Assembly (NCBI GenBank): GCA_016703335.1
Contig: JADJCG010000007.1
Location: 1 to 64,000, forward strand
Source: Caulobacteraceae bacterium
GTDB lineage: Bacteria; Pseudomonadota; Alphaproteobacteria; Caulobacterales; Aquidulcibacteraceae
Direction: 5' to 3'
Length of the DNA stretch: 64,000 nucleotides
The notes beneath the pieces are model-generated. The model was not told the DNA's origin and did no database searches. It saw only the letters and a program-made list of their open reading frames with translations. Below are positions 26,901-35,897 of this stretch, piece by piece; the first letter of the stretch is position 1, and the number at the start of each line of letters is the position of its first letter. A program made the translations under genes and the position numbers.

Positions 26901-27114
26901 AGAGCTGATCTTCTATGATCCGCGTGATCTGGTTCTCGACCACCTGCGCCGATGCGCCTGGATAGGTGGCATTGATCGACACGATCGGACGGTCGACGTC
27001 CGGCAATTCGCGCAGCGGCAGGCGCGTGAACGCGATCAGACCAAACGCAATAATTATGAGCGAGAACACCGTCGCCAGCACCGGGCGACGGACGGAGAGA
27101 TCCGAAAGCGTCAT
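23969..27114 (-). CDS. RND-family multidrug efflux permease (AcrB/MexB type), three frameshifts
   Basis: Inner-membrane proton-driven pump of a tripartite efflux system. From ATG 27114 (MTLSDLSVRRPVLATVFSLI) 844 residues are continuous. They include the porter domains, the TM4 proton-relay aspartates in LALVLAIGLVVDDSIVVLEN and GNGVEQVGLGIVRQSRSNAL. The last 200 residues are split at about 24590, 24428 and 24185. The pieces read VLAAQFESFVHPLVIMVS, PLAITGGLFGLFMFGG, LAAKNGILIVEFANQLRDEG and GTVIFFGLLVATMLTLFVVP, the usual C-terminal helices. Total about 1045 residues, the family size. It follows the membrane-fusion gene by 9 bp. No outer-membrane channel gene is adjacent. Confidence 0.92.
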
Positions 27115-27123
27115 AGTCTGGGC

Positions 27124-28294
27124 TTACCGGCCACGTGGGCGCAGCGGCAGCGCACCTTCGGCTGCGGGCGGCGCTTCGCCGAGTTGAACCGTCTGGCCTG
27201 GACGCACGCTCTGACGCCCTCGGTGATCACCTGATCGCCCGCGCTCAGCCCTTCCAGCACCTCGGCCATGCCGCCGGCGCGCTGGCCGGTGCGGATACGG
27301 ACAAGCTCCACCGCTGCGCCTTTCGCGGGCGGCGACGCGATAGACATAAGCGCCATCGATCTGATCGAGGATCGCGATCTCCGGGATTGCCAAGGCCTCG
27401 CGCGGATTTGAACGCACATCGACGGTCATCAACATACCGGGACGCAACGTGCCGTCGTCGTTCGGCAAAATGGCGCGGACACGCACCGGTGCGCGTCGCG
27501 GGATCAATGCGGCTGTCTACGCTGGCAATCGAGCCCGTGAAATCACGGCCCGGATAGGCGGTCGTGCGTGCCACGAGTTGGACGCCAGGCACGATACGCG
27601 CGATCTGCGTTTCGGTGATGGTGAAGTCGAGTTTAATTTCAGAGGTGTCGTCGAGCGTTCCGATCTGATCACCTGGGCGCACGTATTGGCCTGGACTTGC
27701 GAGCCGCAAACCAACAACGCCGGCAAACGGCGCGCGAATAGTGCGATCGGCAATGCGCGAGCCGCCAGCATTGAGCCGCGCCTCGGCAGCGTCAGCGGCG
27801 GCTTGGACGGTGTCGAGCCGCGCTTGCGAAGCGAAGCCGCGATTGAACAATTCTTGGGTGCGGCGGAGATCTTCTTGCGCCGCTTGGTTTGAGGCGCGCG
27901 CCTCGGCCATGTCAGCGGCCTGCTCGACGCTCGACATCTCAACCAGAACCTGGCCAGCGCGCACGTTATCACCACTGTCGAAGCGGATGCGCCGGATGGT
28001 GTCAGCGACTTTCGGCGTGAGCACGATGCTCTCGCGCGCCTGCGCGGTGCCGATCGCCTGAAGGCCGTCAGAGAAAGTGTGTATGTCCGCAGCGACAGCC
28101 AGTACGGTCGGCGCGTTGCCGCCGCCACCGCCGCCACCGCCGCCTCGTCCGCCCTGGGCCGGCGACGCCGTAGCCGCGCCGTCGCCACCGAATACTGCGT
28201 CTGAGGCCGACTTGCCGACGACCACAAGGACCATGAGGGCAAGGCCAGCGACGACAATCGCCGCAAATCCAAAGCGTCTGAACAGCCCGAACAT
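27124..28294 (-). CDS. HlyD/AcrA-type periplasmic membrane-fusion protein, several frameshifts
   Basis: Adaptor of the RND pump encoded next. ATG 28294 gives a membrane anchor (MFGLFRRFGFAAIVVAGLAL), then a glycine-rich spacer (GGRGGGGGGGGG). The lipoyl half GTAQARESIVLTPKVADTIR, the hairpin QEDLRRTQELFNRGFASQAR, the second lipoyl half RTIRAPFAGVVGLRLASPGQ and a beta-barrel follow. Frames change near 27500, 27330 and 27210. The last pieces read ILPNDDGTLRPGMLMTVDVR, EVLEGLSAGDQVITEG and GQTVQLGEAPPAAEG. About 390 residues when joined. Confidence 0.88.
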
Positions 28295-28367
28295 TCTGTA
28301 ACGGTTCCTACACAGCAAGTTTTGCGGATGTGTGACTACGCCTGAAGAAAGTCCACCGCCATTGCGA

Positions 28368-29080
28368 CTAATCGCGGGGCGGCTGCCACAAACCTAGCAC
28401 AAGAGCGGGCGCCGCATCCTCACCGTCCAGCGTGGCGCGCACCCCAATCTGCCAGCCCCTTCCGCTTCGGTCGAATCTGACGATCGAGAACTGGGCCTTC
28501 ACAGTGTCATCGGCAACGATGGGGAGTCGTAGAAAAGACCTGCCCCATGGCCAGCCAATTGGGCGAAGGGCGGTACCCCGCACTGATGTCCAGCCGCCCG
28601 CCCACGCAGCCTCCGCCAAGGAAACGCGAGCTGCTTTCTACGTTCAAGAAACCCGAGCCGTTGGCGAATGCGTAGCCAGTGAGCACACGCAGCTCGGCGC
28701 CGCCCTCGAGCAGTTCGGCAAACTCAGGTTGCGAAACCCAAAGAGCGCCCGCCTGCATCGCCACGACTTGAGAGCCGCTCGGCGGAAGCACGCGTTTGAC
28801 GCCTACTGACCGCTTCGCCGCGCCAGCCGTCCTCGCTGCGCTCATCCCATTCGCCCCACACCGAGGATACGATGGCCGTGCGTCGCCCAACCGGCGCCTC
28901 GTAATAGACGGCGCTCTCGTAATAGGTGCTGTCCAGTGGCGCTGTCTTCTCGACGATGGTCTGTGCATGAGGCGCGACCCAAGCACCGGCCGCAGCCGGT
29001 GCAGGAGCTAATGCTGCGACGATGCCTAGGAGTCGTAGCCCGGCAGTTCGCGATCCAATTTTCGTTTCAGCCCCGGCCAC
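28368..29080 (-). CDS. Exported protein of unknown function, two frameshifts
   Basis: Three frames join into about 235 residues. The first part has a signal-like segment (LLGIVAALAPAPAAAGAW), then DSTYYESAVYYEAPVGRRTA. The second reads LRVLTGYAFANGSGFLNVES and GGRLDISAGYRPSPNWLAMG, and the third KAQFSIVRFDRSGRGWQIGV, ending ALVLGLWQPPRD. Breaks fall near 28810 and 28520. Alternating polar and aromatic stretches suggest beta strands, possibly an outer-membrane protein, but no family is recognised. The 5' end overlaps the aldolase-like gene and the start is unsure. Confidence 0.5.
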
Positions 29081-29793
29081 GCCAACCCCGACACCCCGCC
29101 CATGGCCTTCGCTGGGCCATTGCGCGTCTCTTCTTGCGCGTCATCCGGCGCAATCAACACGTTTTCGCGTCCTGCGCTCAATGCAGCGACCTGCTGCGCA
29201 CACGCACGCTCAAGAAAGAAGATACCGACGAAAGCGGCGGCAGCCGATGAACCGACGGCCAGCGTGCCGTGATTGCGCAGCAGCATCAGGTTCTTGTCAC
29301 CGAGATCTTTCACTAACCGCTCGCGCTCATCGAGATTGAGCGCCACGCCCTCATAGCCGTGGAAGGCCAGGTTCGGGATTGTGAGCAAAGCGTTCTGTGT
29401 CAGCGGCAAAAGGCCTTCCTTCTGTGCGGAAACGCCAACGCCGGCATCGGTATGTAAGTGAATGACGCACAGCGCGTCTTCGCGCGCGGCGTGGATAGCG
29501 GAGTGGATCGTGAAGCCCGCCGGATTGATGTAGTACGGCGTCGGCGCGACGATGTTGCCGTCGAGATCTACCTTTACCAGCGATGACGCCGTCATCTCTT
29601 CAAAGAAGAGCCCGTATGGGTTGATCAGAAAGTGGTGCTCAGGGCCCGGCACGCGCATCGAGATATGCGTGAAGATCATGTCGTCCCAGCCGTGCAGCGC
29701 GACCAAGCGATAGAGCGCCGCGCAATCGACGCGGGCTTGCCATTCCTCAGCGCTCACCCGGCCCTTTAGGGATGTTCCAGCATCATCGGCCAT
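29026..29793 (-). CDS. Class II aldolase/adducin-domain protein
   Basis: 255 residues from ATG 29793. The fold's metal site is visible: HLHTDAG with two histidines (about residue 116), and NHGTLAVG for the third. YINPAGFTIHSAIHAAREDA lies between, and THISMRVPGPEHHFLINPYG near the N terminus is typical of aldolase II proteins that resemble alpha-adducin heads. The zinc-dependent sugar-phosphate aldolase reaction is known for some relatives, but for this adducin-like branch the substrate is unknown. Divergent from nadK. Confidence 0.85.
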   Translation of the reverse strand: MADDAGTSLKGRVSAEEWQARVDCAALYRLVALHGWDDMIFTHISMRVPGPEHHFLINPYGLFFEEMTASSLVKVDLDGNIVAPTPYYINPAGFTIHSAIHAAREDALCVIHLHTDAGVGVSAQKEGLLPLTQNALLTIPNLAFHGYEGVALNLDERERLVKDLGDKNLMLLRNHGTLAVGSSAAAAFVGIFFLERACAQQVAALSAGRENVLIAPDDAQEETRNGPAKAMGGVSGLAWPGLKRKLDRELPGYDS

Positions 29794-29881
29794 TGGTCGC
29801 GCTCCGTTCGTGACTGTGTTAGTAAAACTCTAGGCCCGACCGGGCGATATGCAAAGTATGCAAAGAGCGCCCGACCTCCCC

Positions 29882-30632
29882 ATGAAGCTCTCGTTTTCCG
29901 CCAGCGCCCGTCCCGAGGCGCAAGAAGCTTTGCGCCGGCTGCGGCATACCTATGGGGAAGCCGGGGACGAAGCCGATGTGATCGTCGCCCTCGGCGGCGA
30001 CGGCCACATGCTCGAAACGCTCCGCCGGCGCCTAAAAGATAAGAAGCCAGTTTACGGCATTCATCGCGGCACCGTCGGCTTCCTGATGAACGAATTTGAC
30101 GAGAAGGACCTTCCCGAACGCGTTGCCAAGGCGGAGCCGATCCGCGTGCGCCCGCTGGTGGCCAAGTGTGAAACGCCAGCGGGCATCGTCGAAGAACGCG
30201 CATTTAACGAAGTCTCGCTGTTTCGCCAAACCGCGCAGACAGCAAAGCTGCGCATTTGCATCGATGGCGCCGAGCGCCTACCCGAACTCTTCTGCGACGG
30301 CCTGCTCGTGGCCACGCCTGCCGGTTCAACGGCTTACAATTTCTCAGCCCACGGCCCGATCCTGCCAATCAATTCGCGGCTGCTAGCGTTGACGCCCATC
30401 AGCCCATTCCGCCCGCGCCGCTGGCGTGGCGCGCTGCTGCCGCACCGCTCGCTGGTTCGCATCGAGGTCTTGGAAGCTGATCGTCGCCCAGTCAGCGCCA
30501 CCGCAGACAATGTCGAAACGAGAGACGTGTCCGCCGTGGAAATCCGCGAAGACTCTTAGCGGCGCTCTCACTCCTGTTCGACCCTGGCCACGCCTCGATG
30601 AACGCATAGTTCGCGAACAGTTCGTAGTCTGA
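29882..30632 (+). CDS. nadK: NAD kinase, two frameshifts near the C terminus
   Basis: Phosphorylates NAD to NADP. Start ATG 29882 (MKLSFSASARPEAQEALRRL); ATG 29849 upstream is an alternative. The GGDG motif is at residues 38-41 (VIVALGGDGHMLET). FNEVSLFRQ follows, and then DGLLVATPAGSTAYNFSAHG is the second signature. The first stop at 30557-30559 comes too early: in the next frame ALSLLFDPGHASM appears and in a third DERIVREQFVV with TGA at 30630, together the usual alphaproteobacterial NadK tail. Indels lie near 30560 and 30597. Confidence 0.92.
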
Positions 30633-30759
30633 CCACATACATAAACGCTCTGTTCATGAAGCGCTGCTCAGCTGCCTAAACATGCGCCACCCGCGAACAT
30701 CTCGTTGCCTTCAGTCAACGACCACGCTCTGCGTTCCGGGCGCGCCGGGAGTTCGGCCC
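30633..30759 (+). other. Intergenic region nadK to Hpt gene
   Basis: 127 bp without a gene. TTCATGAA occurs near 30653. No clear -35/-10 pair or terminator is seen, although the Hpt gene's promoter should lie here or be shared with nadK. Confidence 0.3.
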
Positions 30760-31248
30760 ATGGCCAAGGCACAGCTTATCGACCCGCGCGAAAAGGGTCT
30801 GCGTACCTTCGAGCTCAAGAAACCCATCTTCGACGCCGGCGCCGTGACGCGAGCTGACCAAGCGTTGGAGTCGATGGGCGACGAATTTCAGATCTGGCTT
30901 GATGCGGACGTCGAGCGCTTGCAAGCGGCGCGCGTTCGTGCCGACGAAGCAAGCTGGACTCCGCTCGCTCAAGAAGACCTCCACGCCATTGCACACGATC
31001 TGAAGGGCCTGGGCGCGACCTACGGCTCGTTGCTCGGGACACAGATCGCTGCTTCCCTCTGCCGTCTCATTGAGACGGATGCCGGCAAAGCGCTGGCGCA
31101 ACGCGATCCCTCGCTCGCACGGGCTCACGTCGACGCACTGCGCGCCTCGGTTCGTGACAACATCTGCTCCACCGATCACCCGATTGGGCGCGCGGTGCTT
31201 CAGGCCTTGGAAACACGTGTGGCGGACCTCGGCGTCGCGCCGCGCTGA
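30760..31248 (+). CDS. Histidine phosphotransfer (Hpt) domain protein
   Basis: 162 residues from ATG 30760 (MAKAQLIDPREKGLRTFELK). The Hpt signature is AIAHDLKGLGATYGS with the phospho-accepting His at about residue 79. Helical segments on both sides fit a four-helix Hpt domain. Such proteins relay phosphate between hybrid kinases and response regulators; no kinase gene is adjacent. The next gene (EAL-like) is 67 bp downstream on the same strand. Confidence 0.82.
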   Translation: MAKAQLIDPREKGLRTFELKKPIFDAGAVTRADQALESMGDEFQIWLDADVERLQAARVRADEASWTPLAQEDLHAIAHDLKGLGATYGSLLGTQIAASLCRLIETDAGKALAQRDPSLARAHVDALRASVRDNICSTDHPIGRAVLQALETRVADLGVAPR

Positions 31249-31315
31249 GGTACTAACGCGGCTTTACCTTCTTCCGCCTGACCTTAACCCTAGGCGTGCC
31301 ATAAGCGCCCCTTCC

Positions 31316-31975
31316 ATGAACGTGATCCCGTTCCGTCCGCGGCCACAGGCTGAGCCGCTAGCCTTCGCGATTGGCGCGCGCGTCGATCTGCGCGTCGGCG
31401 CGCTCGCGGCTGGCATTGTCCGTCCGATGGGCGATGCCGAGGACGCGTTTACGTATTCAAATCTTGCCCGTCTCGTCCGCGGCGCGCGTATGGCCTGGCT
31501 CGAACGCGGTGCGCACGCTGTGCTGACGCTCGCCGTGCCGGCGGAAATTCAGAACGCGCTCGAAGCCGACATGCTGAGCGAAGCCGTCATCGAAGCAGGC
31601 TGCACGCGCCGCAATCTCAACGTTCAGCTCAATGAGCGCGAACTTGTCAGCGCTGGTCCTGCCTTGGCCGAAGATCTTCGCGCACGTGGCTGGAATGTCG
31701 TTCTGCGCGGCGATCCCGACTGCCCGCTGCCGTTCGGCGCAAGAGCTCGCAACCTCTATTGCGAACTCGTCGTCCAGGCGCCCGCCATGCCGGATCCGTT
31801 CCTCGCAATGGACGATGGCGACCGCTCGCCATTGGGCCGGCGCCTCCTTGCCGCCAAAGCCGCCGGCCTCGTCATCACAGCAGAATCCGTGCTGACCGCC
31901 TCACAGGCGCGCACGCTCGCCATCGCCGGTTTCGATCGCGGCGGCGGCGCTTTCGCTGAAGCTGGTTTGCGCTAG
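31316..31975 (+). CDS. Possible degenerate EAL-fold signalling protein
   Basis: 219 residues from ATG 31316 (MNVIPFRPRPQAEPLAFAIG). The segment AGCTRRNLNVQLNERELVSA followed by LAEDLRARGWNVVLRGDPDC resembles the NxSxxE and following helix of EAL phosphodiesterases. YSNLARLVRGARMAW and the final AAKAAGLVITAESVLTASQA also fit the fold. The EAL catalytic residues themselves are not visible, so it would be inactive and act by binding c-di-GMP or partners. This is tentative. It is tail to tail with the DUF2336 gene (4-bp overlap). Confidence 0.45.
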   Translation: MNVIPFRPRPQAEPLAFAIGARVDLRVGALAAGIVRPMGDAEDAFTYSNLARLVRGARMAWLERGAHAVLTLAVPAEIQNALEADMLSEAVIEAGCTRRNLNVQLNERELVSAGPALAEDLRARGWNVVLRGDPDCPLPFGARARNLYCELVVQAPAMPDPFLAMDDGDRSPLGRRLLAAKAAGLVITAESVLTASQARTLAIAGFDRGGGAFAEAGLR

Positions 31976-33111
31976 ATCGCGACGCGCTCGGCCTGCAGGC
32001 CGGACGCATCAAGCTTCTCAAGCAGATAATCGAGATCGTCTTTCGGCACTGACTGGAACAGCGTCAGCGTCCGCTCAAGCATGCGCTTGCGGAACGTGAT
32101 GCGGTCCCGCGCCACCCCTTCACGATCGATGGAGTGATAGACTTCAATCGCCGCTTTGAACGACGGGAAAAGTCGCGGCGGCAGCCCAGCGCGATCGAAC
32201 GCAGCTTTCAGCCCAAGCGGTCCGCTGTCGTGCATCAGGAGCCACATGCGCTGGTGCGCAATGCCGCCAAGCTCGGCCATGGCGTATTCGACGAAATCGA
32301 TCTGCCCCAAGCAAAGCCCGCGCATCAGCAATGACGGCGTCAGTCGCCCGTTCAAATTCAATTGCTGCACGAACTTCGGCAAATCGCGCTGACGCCCCGC
32401 CTGCTCGACGATATCAAGCGTCGCACGTTCGCGTGCCCCCATGGCGAGATCGATCGCGATCTGCGGCGGCAATTCGTGATTGTTGACGAGGTGATCGAAC
32501 AATTCGCCCGTCACCATCGAGACCAGCTTCTCGGTAACGCCAACCGGCAGTTCTTCGCGATAGACCATCGCCGTCGTGATCGATGACAGGCCCTCAAAGC
32601 GCGTCAGCGCCGTATCGAGTCCCTCTTCGTCGAAGAGCGCATTGTCGTTCGCAAGCGCGCGCTCGACCGCCTCGGAAACCGCGTAAGACGAAATTGCACC
32701 CGTCACTGTCGTGCTCAGCGTCTCGCGGCTCGCGACAGCAACTTGCTTGTTCGGCGGACACGCACGGACGATCGCGACCAGATCCTCGTCCGTCAGCGAC
32801 GGTGAGTTCATGATCACTGGCAGCGAAATCGAGTCGACATCGCGCGAGAGCTTGTTCGCAATCTCACGCGGCAGCTTTGGTGAGTTCTTCAGCGCGATCG
32901 CCAACGCCCGGCGCACAAGGACGGCAGCATCCTGCGCCATGATCGCGATGATGCCTTCAGCGTGAAGGCGTTCCTCAGGGGAAAGCTCACCATCTTCGAT
33001 ACAACGGCAAATCTTGTGCGCTGCGTGCGCGCGCTCGTCATCGCTCGGCCCCTTGATCAGGGATCGGATGTCGCTATCGGTGAGATTGGCGCGCATGGTG
33101 ACGACGGACAT
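31972..33111 (-). CDS. DUF2336 domain protein
   Basis: 379 residues. It consists of HEAT-like alpha repeats: EERLHAEGIIAIMAQDAAVL, RALAIALKNSPKLPREIANK, then DVDSISLPVIMNSPSLTDED, the DUF2336 core. The pattern L(T/S)DEDL and repeated R..LA are typical of this alphaproteobacterial family. Function is unknown; some members are linked to cell-cycle and signalling genes. ATG 33111 is preceded by the palindrome CTCCTAGGAG, which contains a possible Shine-Dalgarno. Intact. Confidence 0.82.
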   Translation of the reverse strand: MSVVTMRANLTDSDIRSLIKGPSDDERAHAAHKICRCIEDGELSPEERLHAEGIIAIMAQDAAVLVRRALAIALKNSPKLPREIANKLSRDVDSISLPVIMNSPSLTDEDLVAIVRACPPNKQVAVASRETLSTTVTGAISSYAVSEAVERALANDNALFDEEGLDTALTRFEGLSSITTAMVYREELPVGVTEKLVSMVTGELFDHLVNNHELPPQIAIDLAMGARERATLDIVEQAGRQRDLPKFVQQLNLNGRLTPSLLMRGLCLGQIDFVEYAMAELGGIAHQRMWLLMHDSGPLGLKAAFDRAGLPPRLFPSFKAAIEVYHSIDREGVARDRITFRKRMLERTLTLFQSVPKDDLDYLLEKLDASGLQAERVAI

Positions 33112-33225
33112 GTGGCGCTCACGCTCCTAGGAGGGCGGCGACTCTCGCCGCACCCGTTGGGACCAACCTCGTTTGCGTCCCTTAACGAAGCCTTGATTGC
33201 AAATGTTGCGAAAGGGAAACGGCCG

Positions 33226-34419
33226 ATGCTCGAAGGACTGAAGATCGTCGAGATGGCCACCTACGTCGCCGCCCCCGGCGCCGGCGGCATCATGGCCGAT
33301 TGGGGCGCTGACGTGATCAAGGTGGAGCCCCCCGGGGGCGATCCGATCCGCATGTTCTTCTCATCACTGGGCGTCGAAGAGCAGATGAATCCGGTCTTCG
33401 ACATGGACAATCGCGGCAAGCGCGGGATCGTTCTCGACACATCGAAGCCAGATGGCCGCGACGCGCTGCTGAAGCTGATCGATGGCGCCGACATTTTCCT
33501 CACCAACGTGCGTCCTGGTGGATTGGCGCGTGCAGGCCTCGACCCGGACACCGTGTTGAAGCGCTGTCCGCAACTTATCTACACAACGCTCACCGGCTAC
33601 GGCCTCGAAGGCCCCGACGCGGATCGCCCCGGCATGGACCAGGCCGCGTTCTGGGCGCGCTCCGGCCTCGCCGCGATGTTTCGCCCGAAGGGCGGCGACC
33701 CCGTCATGCTGCGGACTGCGTTTGGCGATCACGTTGCGTCGCTCGCCATCGTCGCTGCCGTAATGGCCGCAGTGTACGAGCGCAAACAGACCGGCAAGGG
33801 CCGATTGATCGACGCATCGCTTCTGCGCGCAGCGCACCATGCAGGCTCAAGCGATCTCGCGATCCAACACACGCGCGGACGCATCGCCTCGAACCGTCCG
33901 CGCAAGAACGCGCCTAATCCGCTGATCAACTATTTTCAAACCGGCGGCGGCCGCTGGATCAGCTTGCTGCAGCGCCAGGGCGAGAAGGATTGGCCGAAGC
34001 TCGCACGCGCTCTGAAGATCGAGCATCTCGTCGCCGATCCGCGTTTTGCAAACGGCCGTGTGCGCCGCGAGAATGGCTCTCAGCTTGTGCCGCTGCTTGA
34101 TGAAGCTTTCGGCTCGCGCGAGTTCAATGATATTGCGGCTGCGCTCGACGCCGAAGAGATGATCTGGGCGCCGGTGCTCACCGCCGCCGAAGCTATCGCC
34201 GATCCGCAAGCCATCGCTGCAGGCTGCGTCGTGCGAACACCAAAGCACGATGGCGGCACGATGAATGCGCCTGCTGGCCCCGTCCGTTTCCCTGGTTTCG
34301 ACGACAGCCCCAAAGGGCCCTCACCGCGCGCCGGCGAACACACGCGCGCCGTGCTTGCCGAGGCCGGCCTCAACCCCACTGAGGTCGACGCGATGTACGC
34401 AAGCGGCGCGGCGGCGTGA
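33226..34419 (+). CDS. CaiB/BaiF family (class III) CoA-transferase
   Basis: 397 residues from ATG 33226 (MLEGLKIVEMATYVAAPGAG). Class III hallmarks are LGADV-like WGADVIKVEPPGGDPIR, FDMDNRGKRGIVLDTSKPDG, and the likely nucleophile Asp138 in PGMDQAAFWARSGLAAM. TGKGRLIDASLLRAA is also typical. It transfers CoA between a carboxylic acid and an acyl-CoA; the specific substrates cannot be told. The open frame upstream of this ATG overlaps the DUF2336 start and is not CoA-transferase-like. Intact. Confidence 0.9.
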   Translation: MLEGLKIVEMATYVAAPGAGGIMADWGADVIKVEPPGGDPIRMFFSSLGVEEQMNPVFDMDNRGKRGIVLDTSKPDGRDALLKLIDGADIFLTNVRPGGLARAGLDPDTVLKRCPQLIYTTLTGYGLEGPDADRPGMDQAAFWARSGLAAMFRPKGGDPVMLRTAFGDHVASLAIVAAVMAAVYERKQTGKGRLIDASLLRAAHHAGSSDLAIQHTRGRIASNRPRKNAPNPLINYFQTGGGRWISLLQRQGEKDWPKLARALKIEHLVADPRFANGRVRRENGSQLVPLLDEAFGSREFNDIAAALDAEEMIWAPVLTAAEAIADPQAIAAGCVVRTPKHDGGTMNAPAGPVRFPGFDDSPKGPSPRAGEHTRAVLAEAGLNPTEVDAMYASGAAA

Positions 34420-34437
34420 AATAATGCAGCAACAGAG

Positions 34438-34463
34438 CCCTCCTAGCGTTCACGCTAGGGAGG
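34438..34463 (+). promoter_or_regulatory. Hairpin containing the ribosome binding site of the S41-like gene
   Basis: CCTCCTAGCG (34439-34448), loop TTCA, CGCTAGGGAGG (34453-34463): ten pairs with one bulged G. The right arm ends with GGGAGG, the Shine-Dalgarno six bases before ATG 34470. Folding would block initiation. It may equally be the terminator-like end of the upstream gene, but no T run follows. Confidence 0.6.
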
Positions 34464-34469
34464 ATGCGC

Positions 34470-35897
34470 ATGCGTTGGATATTGGCGCTGCTCGTGGCCG
34501 CGTGCGCGAGCACTGAACCGCTTACTCCATCGAGCATGGACGACACGACGTTCGATCGTGAGCTTGCCGCGCGCTTCCAATATGATCCGCCACAACCCGA
34601 ACCCGCCGAAGTCAGCGACCAATCCGCTGGCCAAATTGCAGATGCGGAGTACCTCTCGCGTTTCCCCGAATTCGATCGCGCCTATTCTCCAGCAGCGCGG
34701 GCGCGCGCGAACACAATGCTCGCGCAGCTGCGCACGGAAGCTGGCGGCCTAAGTCACGAGCAATTCGTCCTGCGCGTCGCGGAAGTCGCTGCCCTTGCTG
34801 ACAACGGTCACACCTCGATCGGCGAAAACGCATTCAAGAAGAACACGCCCCGCCTGCCCGTGCGCACCTATCAATTCGCGGACGGCCTCTACATCGTCTG
34901 GGCCGCTCCGGCGCTCTCCGAGCTTCTCGGCGCCCGAATCGACGCCATCGACACTCACACGATTGCAGATATCTACGCCGCTACCCGTCGCTATGCTGGC
35001 GGCACAGACGCACATCGCCAACGCATGCTGGCGCCGATGCTTGAATCCCCAGCACTGCTCCAAGCCGCTGGCCTCGCTCAAACGCGCGATGCACTCACGC
35101 TCCGCGGTGTCCTGGCGAACGGCGCGGCGTTCGAGCGCCGTGTTGAAGCAGAAGACCGCGACAGATCAGCATGGGTTTCCAGCTCGCAGCGGCTTCTTTT
35201 TCCAACCGCGACCGGCGGGCGCATGCGCAGCTTCATTGCCGAAAGCGATGCACTGCCTGCGTATCTCCGCCATCGCACGGAGCTTTTCTCGCTGGAGACC
35301 TTGCCCGAGAGCGGCGTCTATATCGGCATCGCGCACAACGCCGACGCTGACGAACTTCCGATCGCGACGTTCCTGACGAGTGCGCTCACACGCGTTCGCA
35401 CCGATCGGCCCGCCTACGTGGTCGTCGACATGCGCATGAATGCTGGCGGCGATTACACCACCACCTACAGCTTCGCACATAATCTGCCCGCCGCCGCAAA
35501 CGGCGCACCGATCTACGTGTTCACCTCGCCCTGGACATTCTCCGCCGCCATCACAACCGTAGCGGCGTTGAAGGACGCAGGCGGCGATCAAGTCACTATT
35601 GTCGGCGAAGGTGTTGGCGACCGGCTCGACTTCTGGGCCGAAGGCGGCACGTTCAATTTACCCAATGCCTTCGTGCAAGTTCACTACGCGGCCGGACGCC
35701 ACGTCTATGACGGGCCCTGCCCCGATCGCGGAACCTGCTTTTGGCTAAATGAGCGCTACCCAGTTCGCGTGCGCACGTTGGAGCCAGACATCGCCGCCCC
35801 GCTAACGTTCGCCGCAGATCGCGCGCAGCGTGATCCGGCTTTAGACGCAGTGTTGGAGCGGGAAGCTAGACGCCGTTCGTCCGCGCATAGGCAGTGA
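34470..35897 (+). CDS. S41-like (C-terminal-processing-protease-fold) lipoprotein
   Basis: Start ATG 34470, six bases after GGGAGG; an ATG directly on the Shine-Dalgarno (34464) is disfavoured. The signal MRWILALLVAACAS carries a lipobox with Cys about residue 12. The body (475 residues) has GLSHEQFVLRVAEVAALADN, GHTSIGE and, in the last third, YVVVDMRMNAGGDYTTTYSF and YVFTSPWTFSAAITTVAALK. This is the layout of the S41 peptidase core, where the Ser of TFSAA would be the nucleophile. No PDZ domain is obvious. The substrate is unknown and activity is not certain. Its 3' end overlaps the convergent lytic transglycosylase gene by about 30 bp. Confidence 0.72.
   Translation: MRWILALLVAACASTEPLTPSSMDDTTFDRELAARFQYDPPQPEPAEVSDQSAGQIADAEYLSRFPEFDRAYSPAARARANTMLAQLRTEAGGLSHEQFVLRVAEVAALADNGHTSIGENAFKKNTPRLPVRTYQFADGLYIVWAAPALSELLGARIDAIDTHTIADIYAATRRYAGGTDAHRQRMLAPMLESPALLQAAGLAQTRDALTLRGVLANGAAFERRVEAEDRDRSAWVSSSQRLLFPTATGGRMRSFIAESDALPAYLRHRTELFSLETLPESGVYIGIAHNADADELPIATFLTSALTRVRTDRPAYVVVDMRMNAGGDYTTTYSFAHNLPAAANGAPIYVFTSPWTFSAAITTVAALKDAGGDQVTIVGEGVGDRLDFWAEGGTFNLPNAFVQVHYAAGRHVYDGPCPDRGTCFWLNERYPVRVRTLEPDIAAPLTFAADRAQRDPALDAVLEREARRRSSAHRQ

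Noticed and set aside
30609..30623. GTTC-N7-GTTC, the LexA box of alphaproteobacteria, ahead of the Hpt gene
   Set aside because: Once the nadK frameshifts are corrected it lies inside the coding end of nadK (IVREQFV). Also about two such matches are expected by chance in 64 kb on both strands.
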